NCBI GenBank assembly: GCA_037954665.1
Contig: JBBMOL010000082.1
Coordinates: forward strand, 124,001-188,000
Direction of reading: 5' to 3'
Origin: Laguncularia racemosa
Lineage: Eukaryota > Streptophyta > Magnoliopsida > Myrtales > Combretaceae
DNA: 64,000 nt
Below the pieces are notes generated by a model. It did not search any database, was not told the DNA's origin, and was given only the letters and a program-made list of their open reading frames with translations. Position numbers and translations under genes: made by a program. How positions within the stretch are numbered: position 1 is the first letter of the stretch; the number at the start of each line of letters is the position of its first letter. Shown here piece after piece: positions 55,561 through 64,000 of this stretch.

Positions 55561-56938
55561 AATATCGAATAGGTTTTCCCTCTGTGTGTCATCAATATTT
55601 GGAGATGTAGTCATTACCCTATGCAACACATTAATAGTCAGATATTGATCATTGCCCTTGTCCCCATGTACCTCAACATTTGGATCATCATAATATTCCT
55701 TTAGCACTGCTAATAAATTCGTTGGCTTAAGTATCTCTTCCTTACCATCCTTACATTCCACCTCCATAATAGTCATCACCCTTTTGTTGGGACATTAAGC
55801 AGTCATGTGTCCAAAGCCTATACATTTGAAGCATTGGGTTTGACGAATCTTCCCACCTGATGACCCAGGTACTATTTATCATATGCTTACCCCAGCAACT
55901 GTTTTCCCCTTTCTAGAACTTTCCTTCTCCCTTCTAATATCAGTAATAGCTGCATTTGCTTCCACAGTCTTATCAATTCCTCCTTTTCAATCTGCTGACT
56001 ATCTAACCCATATAGCTAAATAGTGGATCCATACCTATTGCCTAATGCTCTATATGAATTATAATGCCTCTATGCCTTAATTTTTAAAGCTAATTAGATG
56101 ACCTCATCAAGTGTGTCATATCACTTCAATTCCACTATACAAGCAATCTCATATTTCAGCCCTAACACCAATCATGCCATAGTTTTCTCAAGATGTTTAA
56201 TGGTCCACAACAAATCATGAGCGCCTCAAATTCTTGGACATATTCATCTACAGTTTTACATCCCTGTCTCAAGGTTTGAAGGCGCATGAATAGTTTATAC
56301 TTATAATGCTCTAGAACAAACCTTTTCCTCAAAACTCTTTTCATCTCCTACTAAGTACGAATCTTAGAATCACAATCTCTCCTCCTATTGGCTATAAGGT
56401 TTTTCCACCACAAGGTGGCATAACCTGTAAACTCGACTATTGCTAGACGAACTTGAGTATGGTCACTGATCTCATAGTACTCAAAGATTCCTTCTACCTT
56501 ATCTTCTTAGTCAAGGTAATCCTCTATAGATCCCCTTCCAGCAAATGAAGGCATCTACAAATTTACATATTCTAGACCTTAAGGTAGCTTGAATTCACAG
56601 TTAGGATAAACCTCATCTTCAAAGTTGTCATCCCTTTCCTCCCTACAAGCATGATACTCTCTTCTAACTTGCCTGCCCCTATTTCCTCCTACGACCCCTT
56701 TTCTATCCATAGCATTAAGGGTTACTTAAGGTAGAGGTGCCTATAGATTTGCCACTAGCTGTTGGGGTAAGGTCATCCAATCAACCCTAGTAGCTAAGTT
56801 AGCAACCATAGTAGTTAGGTCCTACAATTGTTCTTCTAAAGTTCTCCTACCACTTGTAACACGACGACCTTGTAATCCTCCTCCAACCAGACTGTTGGCC
56901 TTATTCCCAATTCCCCCATTAACATTATCGTTCAACAT
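55561..56938 (-). pseudogene. TE-J gag
   Basis: The start is an ATG at 56938 (MLNDNVNGGIGNKANSLVGG). It is followed by RRTLEEQL, then EYHACREERDDNFEDEVYP, DKVEGIFEYYEISDHTQV, ATLWWKNLIANRRRD, MKRVLRKRFVLEHYKYKLF and LRQGCKTVDEYVQEFEALM. The zinc knuckle is CFKCIGFGHMTA-stop-CPN (about 55840-55795), with a stop at the usual Gln position. The part 55779-55546 is open (MTIMEVECKDGKEEILKPTN). Stops and at least one frameshift (near 56180) break it. Confidence 0.8.
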
Positions 56939-57404
56939 GCTTCATAGAAGTTTCAATCTCAACACAAAATTTACAAGTCACAATCACACACTGCAATAAT
57001 CCCCAATTGGCACAATCCCAATTACAAACTCTATTCGATCTCTAGCTCAAAAAAGCCCAACACAAACAACTTTTGCTCAATCTTTAATTCAAGGCTCTAG
57101 CACAATTACAATACAACTAGGATATAGAAACAACAATAACAACATCTAACCCTAATTCTATTAATCAATCCAACAATAGAATCCACAACCCACAACAATA
57201 GAATCATAGTAATAAACCCTAATTTCAATTAGATATGAATTCCTATAATGGGCCCAAATTAAATCGCACAGCAACAACACAACCCAATTGACAACCCACT
57301 TACAACCTCAATTCGATAACAATCTACCACAATACAAATTCACAATCTCAAAACCCTAATTCTCAATGGAATTTCAATGGTCACAATCCCTTTTCTCAAT
57401 CTGA
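56939..57404 (-). other. TE-J leader
   Basis: About 0.47 kb between PBS and gag start. AAC- and ACAA-rich on the plus strand; no coding sequence recognised. Confidence 0.55.
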
Positions 57405-57416
57405 GCTTTGATACCA
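57405..57416 (-). other. TE-J primer-binding site
   Basis: The minus strand reads TGGTATCAAAGC, five bases from the LTR end at 57422. Confidence 0.8.
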
Positions 57417-57434
57417 AAAGATGATGAGCCTTAA

Positions 57435-58129
57435 TGATGGGAATCAAACCACTTAACCTAACATTATGAAATCTTCTTAAACAAAAGAAACCAAGACATT
57501 TCATATACTGTCTTTATTTATTTGATGTAATTTGTTTTGCATTTCAGCAAGTACATTTGTCAGTTTTACAAGATGGCGAACCAACATACTAATTTCAAGT
57601 GTGTAAGCTATACTTGAAACCTACAAAGACAAGAGGAACTGACCTTATTTCATTTGCATTTCACTTGGAGAAAATCGACCATCTTCACTTTCATTTCACA
57701 TGGAGTAATCGGTTCTTTAAGTGCACCTTAGGACCGGTTTTTGACTATTTTACATGGTTGTAATTTCCTTATTTAGAGTAGGGTATAAATACTTATTAAT
57801 TAGGTTTTGTAAGGGACTTTTGACACATTGATTTTCAAATATTGAACCATGAGGGGACACTCTTTTTCACGCAAATAGCTCTTATCCTTTCTTCTTGAAG
57901 TGTGGCGAGTGAGATTTGATTTTGTTGTGTGTAATATCAACAATATCAAATCAATCCTAATCCCAACTAGTGTGTAACATCTTGTGAGGAATTAATTCTT
58001 CTTTTCTATCTCTTCTTCATGCAAATTAGGGTGCCATTTTTAAATTAAGGTTCATGCCCTAATTGATTAGAAATTGGTTCCTTGTTGTGTCATCCTTGAT
58101 TTATATTGTAATCCACTTTAAGAACATCA
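57435..58129 (+). repeat. TE-K 5' LTR
   Basis: 695 bp from TGATGGGAATCAAACC to AAGAACATCA. The start is shared with TE-G. A TATAAATA motif lies near 57785. Confidence 0.88.
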
Positions 58130-58134
58130 TAATT

Positions 58135-58146
58135 TGGTATCAAAGC
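58135..58146 (+). other. TE-K primer-binding site
   Basis: TGGTATCAAAGC, five bases after the LTR; the same variant as in TE-E and TE-J. Confidence 0.82.
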
Positions 58147-58945
58147 ATGGTTTTTGTGGAAGGGGAATTTATGAATCACAAATTGGGATTTAGGGTTCTT
58201 GTCCTTTCATTTCAAAAGTTGAAGTTGTGAGAAGTGGAATTAAGTTCTTGTGTTAAATTATTCCTTAAATCCATAGTATTTGTGAATTGAAATTCGAAAG
58301 AGATTGGATTGGGGTTCCTTTGTCGTGGATGAATTAGAGGAATCATTGTAATTGGTTTCCAATATATGGTATTTAAGTTGATTTTGTGTTATGTTGTTCA
58401 TTGTAATTTTGGAATTGGAGGTTATGGTTCAAAATTTCATCCTTGGGTAGTCATTTTGCCGCGAAGATTTGCCATGGAGAATTAGGAAATGTTTTGAAAT
58501 TGAATTCAATCATTACTTGTGTAGTTATTGTGCATTAATTACTTTAAATACACTTTGACTAAGTTGGGAATCATTTTTTTTTTGTTTTCGTAATATTGGT
58601 AGTATGTGTGTTGTGGTGGAAATGAAGTGAGCCGTAGGAGTGTGTATGTTGTGTGGTTATGTATTGAAGTGTGAAGCCGTTGAGGTTGTATGTTGCATTA
58701 ATTGTTTGTTGCACTGTGGGTGTATGTGAGTGTGTGTTACCGTAGTGTGTGTTGTTGTGTTGGGTGAACCATGAAGGGAGTTGTGTTGTTGTATTAGTTG
58801 AATCGTGAAGGTAAGTATGTTGTTGTGTTGTGAATTGGAGAACTTTATACCATGGAAAGTGAATTTTTGTTGTGTTTTGTTGTGAGTGTATGTGTGAGTA
58901 GTTCCATGAGTTGATGTTTAGTGATTAAAAAAAAAATTCAAAATC
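58147..58945 (+). other. TE-K leader, GT-rich
   Basis: About 0.8 kb, with TGTTGTG and GTGTATG repeats between 58600 and 58900 and an A run just before the gag start. No frame of its own. Confidence 0.6.
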
Positions 58946-60790
58946 ATGTCAAATGATAGTGTGAATGGTAGGATTGGCAATGAGGCTAATAGTCAGGTTG
59001 GAGGGGGCTAGGGTCATCGTGCTACAAGTGGAAGAATACTAGAAGAACAATTATAGGATCTCGCCACTATTGTTACTACATTAGTAACACAGGTAGATCA
59101 AATGACGATGCCATAACCACCAGTGGCAAACCCTCAGGTACCCCCACCTTAGTTAGCCCATCAGAATGCTCGTAGGGAAGGAGCTGTTGGAGGCAATAGG
59201 GGTAGGAGGATGGAAGGTGATTATCATGCTTTTAAGGGGGAAAGGGATGATAATTTTGAAAATGAGCCTTACCCTAATCATGATTTCAAACCGCCTCCGG
59301 GCTTAGAATATGTGAAATTGCAGATGCCTTTATTTGTTGGAAAGGGTTTTGCAGAAGACTACTTGGATTGGGAGGATAAGGTCGATGGCCTATTTAAGTG
59401 CTATGAGATTGATGATCACACTCGGGTTCGTATTGTAGCTATAGAATTTACAAGCTATGCCGTCTTATGGTGGAAGAATTTTGTGGTTAGCAAATGAAGA
59501 GATGGTGAGATTGATATACATACTTGGAGGGAAATGAAATGGGTAATGAGAAAAAGGTTTATACTAGAGCACTATAGGCAAAAGTTGTTTATGAGACTCC
59601 AAACCTTGAGGCAAGGAGGCAAAACAGTTGACAATTATGTATAGGAGTTTGAGACACTGATGATCAAATGTAGGTCAATCGAACCTCCTGAGTAAACCCT
59701 AATACAATTTGTGTTAGGGTTAAGTATGAAATTTCTTGCATTGTAGAGCTCCAGAGGTATAACACACTAGATGAGGCCATCCAGCTAACTTTGAAAGTAA
59801 AGAGACAGAGGCGATCCAACCCTTTTCAAGTAGCGAGCAACAGGTATGGAACTTCTACCAAACCTCATGGGTCAGATGGTCAACAAGGTGAACAAAAGGG
59901 GATAAGGGAAAATGATAAGTCTATGGACAAAATTACAACTATTACTGATAGGGAGAGGGAAATTTCTAGAAAGGGAAAAGAGGTTGTTGGGGCTTATATC
60001 AAATAAATAGTGCCAGAGACAACTAAGGCTTATATCAAATCAAATGTTTCAAATGCATGGGTTTTGGACATATGGCTGCTTAGTGTCCCAACAAAAGGGT
60101 AATGACTATTACGGAGGGAAATAGTGAGGATGGTCAAGAAGAAGTAGTTGAGCCTACAAATTTGTCAATAGTACTATAGGAGTATTACGATTATCATGAC
60201 ACCGAAACACATGAAGACAACGGAAATGATAAATATCTGTCTATTAATGTGTTGCACAGGGTCATGACTATATCTCTAGATGTCGGGGAAGTACAGAGGG
60301 AAAACCTTTTCCATATAACTTGTTAGGTTCAAGGTAATTTGTGTGTTCTTTTTATTGATGGTGAAAGTTGCACAAATGTAATAGTTGCTGCAACAGTAAA
60401 AAGATTGCAACTAGTCACTAGTCACTAGTCCCTATCCTCATCCTTATAAATTACATTGGCTGAATGAACGGGGTAATCTACATATTACTTAGAGAGCTAA
60501 GGTGCCTTTCAGCATAGGAGATAGATACCATGATGAAATTGTTTGTGATGCTCTTCCTATGTGCGCATTTCATATACTACTCGGTAGACCTTGGTTGTTT
60601 GACAGGTGAGTAGTGCATGATGGGTTTAGAAACACCTATGTGTTTCGCAAGGATGGAGAATGGGTTATCTTGAATCCTATGTCACTAGTAGAGGAATGGG
60701 AGTTCCATGAACAGATTAACAAAAATACAAGACAATCAAGACGTCAGGGCAACAAGCATATGTAAGCTAAAGTTTTCAGTCTAAGAAAAG
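58946..60790 (+). pseudogene. TE-K gag-protease, broken
   Basis: Gag starts at 58946 with MSNDSVNGRIGNEANSQVGG. The capsid part includes GLEYVKLQMPLFVGKGFAED, LDWEDKVDGLFKCYEIDDHT, AVLWWKNFVVSK and RLQTLRQGGKTVDNYV. Seven or more stops, mostly TAG or TAA at Gln codons, are followed by a frame change near 59720. The basic linker (KVKRQRRSNPFQVASNRYG) and zinc knuckle CFKCMGFGHMAA-stop-CPN (60045-60090) follow in other frames. The protease has IDGESCTN at the active site, and ILLGRPWLF near 60580. A short TAGTCACTAG duplication lies near 60415-60430. Confidence 0.82.
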
Positions 60791-60833
60791 ACCCATTAGA
60801 TTTGAGGGAAAATCTTCCACATGCCTGAGGAGA

Positions 60834-61515
60834 TGATGAGAATCAAACCTCTTGACTTAGTATTATGAAATCTTCTTGAACAAAAGAAACCAAGACATTT
60901 CACATACTGTCTTTATTTATTTGATGTAATTTGTTTTGCATTTTAGTAGGTACATTTGTCGATTTTACAAGATGGCGAATCAACATACTAATTTCAAGTG
61001 TGTAAGCTATACTTGACACCTACAAAGACAAGAGGAACTAACTTTATTTCACTTGGAGAAAACCAACCATCTTCACTTTCATTTCACATGAAGTAATTGG
61101 TTCTTCAAGTGCTTCTTAGGACCGGTTTTTTACTATTTTACATGGTTGTAATTTCCTTATTTAGAGCAAGGTATAAATACTTTTTAATTAGGTTTTGTAA
61201 GGGACTTTTGACACATTGATTTTCAGATATTGAACCATGAGAGGACACTCATTTTCATGCAAATTGCTCTTATCATTTCTTCTTAAAGTATGGCAAGTAC
61301 GGTTTGATTTTGTTGTGTAATATCAACAATATCAAATCAATCATAATTCCAACTAATGCGTAACATCTAGTGAGTAATTAGTTCTTCTTTTCTATCTCTT
61401 CTTCATGCAAATTAGGGTGCCATTTTTAATTTAGGTTGCATGCCCCAATTGATTAGAAATTGGTTACCTATTGTGTCATCCTTGATTTATATTGCAATCC
61501 ACTTTGAGCACATCA
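60834..61515 (+). repeat. TE-K 3' LTR
   Basis: 682 bp from TGATGAGAATCAAACC to TGAGCACATCA, preceded by GATTTGAGGGAAAATC and GCCTGAGGAGA (PPT). Differs from the 5' LTR by scattered substitutions and small deletions. Confidence 0.88.
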
Positions 61516-62147
61516 CTCAAACTACGATATAATCAAATGATCCTAGTTCCTAAGGCAATAATCTATAGTAATCGAATCCAGCAATCAAATAATGAACAAT
61601 AACATAAAATAAACCCTAAACCCTTACCGGATATGACGTATTAGCAAGACAATAGTCTTAGTATGAATTTGTTGATATGATGCACAACAATCTAATACCG
61701 TCACTCGCCACAATCCAACAAATTGATAAGAGTAAAATGAAGAACAAACTTCAGTATATAATTTCTCAAATGTTCAAAAGTCTCCTAATTTTTACATTGC
61801 AAACCTATTTATAGGAAAAGGAAAGCAACATTCAAAAAGCCATAAATTAAACCAATTTAAGAAAGTAAGTCACCGGCTTTGGAAAGGAAAGCCGCTGGCT
61901 TAGGAAGGCAAGGCCGCCAGCTTAGGAAGGTAAGGCTGTTGACCTTAGAATTTTACACCATTGGCCATGGCAAAGTCGCCGACCCTGATGGCCGGCTTAT
62001 CTCCACACCGCTAGCCTTGAATGGTCGGTCTAAAGGTAAGTCGCCGACCTTTATGGCCAACGTAAAGGTGTCCACCTTTGGCTCTTCTGATTTAATTCTT
62101 GCGTTGAAGAAATTTGTAATGGTTGTGATTTGATTTCCATCATTAAA

Positions 62148-62780
62148 GCTTCTGATCGTGGTGATGTTTCATTTAAAACCTATAAATGGTTATCAAAGAA
62201 CATCTTCTAAAAGTAGGAGGGTGAAAAAAATCCATAACACTAAAAAAATTCATGTTTCTTTTTCTTTTATATATATATATATAATATTCATTTTTTTACT
62301 TTTTTTTAAAAAAAGGACTAACTCCAAAGGGAAGAGCAAAGAGGAAAAAAAATATTTATTATAGCCACTGTTAAGTGTCTATGTACTCATTACACTGAAT
62401 CAGGCCATACCTATTTTTTTTTTTAAAATAATTGATTTTCTTTTTTTATTATTTTTTTATATTTCCCCTTTAAGTTCGTTGCGTTTTAAGTGAAGAAAAA
62501 AAAATAAGGAAAGGTAATCATATAAGAAAGGAAACGGAACTTGTAAACCAAAAGGAAAGAGTTTCTTTTATATTTCTTTATTTTTTATTTTTATATTTTT
62601 TATTATTAATTTATGAAAAATAAAGGAAAAACAATTGAACCATGAGCAACAAACCAGAACTAGACATCTTACCTTATATGCAGGAAAGGAAAGAAATTTT
62701 TAGTATTATTATTATTATTATTTATTACATTTTCTTTTCTAATTTATGATTAAGAGGTTTATGGGAAAAAAAGATCACCT
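62148..62780. other. AT-rich low-complexity sequence
   Basis: Contains a TA repeat (62268-62283), several A and T runs and a TTA repeat (62702-62722). No gene recognised. Confidence 0.6.
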
Positions 62781-62783
62781 TAC

Positions 62784-63250
62784 CTGACTGATTCGCAAGT
62801 TGGAATATAAGCGGGGGTCAAACTAGGACTTCGAAGAGAGACCGGGTTACGCAGAGCCGATTTGCAATGACGAAAAAAATAAGAGAAGAAGGCAGTGTCC
62901 TGATGTCACAGTGGCGGTTACAATTGCTTGAGATGGTTGAAGGTTACATCGCAAGGTCAGGCTAAACTAAAGTAGTAGTTGGAAACGAAAATGGTGATGG
63001 AAGGTCGGGGTGGGCAGCTCGACAAATGGTCGATGACGAAGTGGGAGTCGAAGCTTCCAACGATGAGTGGTTTTGAGATGATTGGAAGTGGTTCAAGGAG
63101 TAATAGAGTGATCTCTCTATTAGCTCAGAGGACGAACGGTGATGGTTGGGTGTGGGTGTGGTGGTTGTCGGTGAAAATATGAAGATGTATGTGGAAACTT
63201 GCAGCAATATTTGAATGGGTTGTGTTGTTATGTGTGTGGAAGGCCTGTTG
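62784..63250 (-). other. Possible first exon of a minus-strand transcript
   Basis: This is GC-richer than its surroundings. A minus-strand TATA box lies at 63277-63284, and a strong splice-donor consensus CAG/GTAAGG lies at the 62784/62783 border. Between them an 81-codon frame (63207-62962, MLQVSTYIFIFSPTTTTPTP, Ser/Thr/Pro-rich) ends before the donor. It could be a 5' leader exon, a non-coding RNA or a decayed element promoter. No protein family recognised. Confidence 0.3.
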
Positions 63251-63276
63251 TGTGCTGTGCTCGACAGGGAGGCCTC

Positions 63277-63284
63277 TATTTATA
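63277..63284 (-). promoter_or_regulatory. Candidate TATA box
   Basis: TATAAATA on the minus strand within CTCTATAAATAGAGGCC, about 70 bp upstream of the first ATG of the possible exon. Confidence 0.4.
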
Positions 63285-64000
63285 GAGAAATTCAGAGGAA
63301 GAGGATAAGGTTGAGCAATGGTGGATAAGCTCGTCGGAGAAAATGGGTTTCAATTTCAAATCTTTAATTCACGTTAAAAATTTTAATCTAAAGGTTAATA
63401 ACCATGAAAAAGGGATTCGGATTGTTGTCAGTCGTCGATTAAATGCTCGATCCATGTTAAATTTCAAAGTTATAGCACAGATTTAACTCATGGATAAACT
63501 CGCCGGCGTTTCAAAAATTCGAAATCCAGCGATCCGCGTTGAACGCGTATTCAATGATTTACATTAAAAATTTTTGGTGGGAAATGTTTTGGGCCATTTA
63601 TTTTTATTGATTTGGATCAAAAACCATTTTCCAGCTACAGCTGTTTGATCTTCAGACCAAGGTTGAAGAAACAATGTGAGGGACACCTGACAGCTACTAT
63701 GGCCAGGGAACTGCTTCCGACAAGCTTTCAGCCGAAGACCCATCACATAGGCTTAGGTGACTTCACCAACTAAGTAGGCTTGGCTTGCAAATGCAATTTA
63801 CTTAATTTTTAAACGCCTTATAGACATTATTATCATTAATTCCTTTTGCTGCTTATTATTATTATTACTAAGATTTTTAGAGTGATTCCAAATGATAAAA
63901 AGTCATAACTCTTTTAAATTTTGAAATAAAGCAAGTATTTATAATTTAAGAAACAGGATAGTATGCATAGCCTAATATATACCCATGCTTAGGGTTATGT
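63285..64000. other. Unassigned sequence
   Basis: No gene or repeat recognised. Upstream region of the possible minus-strand promoter, with some CG-containing stretches (CGCCGGCG near 63501, GAACGCGTATTC near 63540). Confidence 0.5.

Larger units (their letters stand above)
57435..61515 (+). mobile_element. TE-K: gag-protease gypsy element without pol
   Basis: Plus-strand element with LTRs 57435-58129 and 60834-61515 (695 and 682 bp). The flanks are CTTAA (57430-57434) and CTCAA (61516-61520), one mismatch. The internal 2.7 kb holds PBS, GT-rich leader, gag, zinc knuckle, protease and PPT, but no RT or integrase. It lies 13 bp inside the 5' LTR of TE-J. Confidence 0.88.
54297..62142 (-). mobile_element. 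TE-J: gag-protease gypsy element, split by TE-K
   Basis: Minus-strand element with 3' LTR 54297-54938, internal 54939-57421 and 5' LTR 57422-62142 (interrupted by TE-K, 57435-61515). The duplication TTAAA is perfect (54292-54296 and 62143-62147). The 2.5-kb internal region holds gag with a zinc knuckle and a protease; RT and integrase are absent. PBS at 57405-57416. Confidence 0.9.
57422..62142 (-). repeat. TE-J 5' LTR, interrupted by TE-K
   Basis: 57422-57434 plus 61521-62142, about 635 bp, matches 54297-54938. The tandem array copy at 61868-62090 has fewer and less diverged units (GCCGCCAGCTTAGGAAGG). A minus-strand TATAAATAGG lies near 61803-61812. Confidence 0.88.

Noticed and set aside
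62979..63182. A 67-codon plus-strand frame in the unique region.
   Set aside because: It overlaps the possible minus-strand exon, has no domain, and no promoter was seen on its strand.

Overview
The window looks like nuclear DNA of a large, AT-rich seed-plant genome, most likely a eudicot. Nearly all of it is a stack of nested LTR retrotransposons of the Ty3/gypsy superfamily. There is no operon structure, no bacterial-type gene, and no complete host gene. I name the elements TE-A to TE-K and the solo LTRs S1 to S3. Boundaries were set by eye from LTR repeats, TG...CA ends, primer-binding sites (PBS), polypurine tracts (PPT) and 5-bp target-site duplications (TSD). The species cannot be identified from the sequence alone.

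Layout. (I) 1-18603: TE-A (minus, gag-PR-RT start) is interrupted by TE-B (minus, PR-RT-RH-IN but no gag; its far LTR is cut by the window start). TE-B is interrupted inside reverse transcriptase by TE-C, a young Athila-type element (plus, 2579-12418, TSD AAAGT). (II) 18604-36041: a decayed Tat/Ogre-like gag (minus) is split by a long LTR, TE-D (about 19897-34871, TSD CTCAT). TE-D is split by TE-E (minus, 21005-32277, TSD CACAT), which holds TE-F (plus, 22194-27171, TSD TATCA) and S1 (minus, 30386-31382, TSD TCTGG). (III) 36042-43443: TE-G (plus, three LTRs), a broken DUF7745-like reading frame, and S2, a solo Athila LTR (minus, 40913-42495, TSD GAAAG). (IV) 43444-53876: S3 (minus, TSD CAATG) contains TE-H (minus), whose 5' LTR contains TE-I (minus, 48970-53809, TSD CCTTT). 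(V) 54292-62147: TE-J (minus, TSD TTAAA) has TE-K (plus) in its 5' LTR. (VI) 62148-64000: sequence not recognised as repeat, with a possible minus-strand promoter and first exon.

Apart from TE-C, TE-D and S2, the elements form one related clan. They share a PBS of the TGGTATCAGAGC type, a PPT beside a GATTTGAGGGCAAAT-like motif, and related gag and protease sequences; several also share a hairpin-bearing LTR core. Within the clan the coding capacity is divided. TE-F, G, J and K carry gag-protease and no reverse transcriptase or integrase. TE-E, H and I carry protease plus a short tail and lack both gag and polymerase. TE-B carries protease-RT-RNase H-integrase but lacks gag. This suggests a set of interdependent, non-autonomous elements. 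A second notable pattern is LTR growth: TSDs show that TE-E and TE-I, with the same tandem PBS/LTR-end structure, used different PBSs to define their LTRs. Most clan frames are broken by stop codons that replace Gln or Trp codons, while TE-C is broken almost only by small indels.
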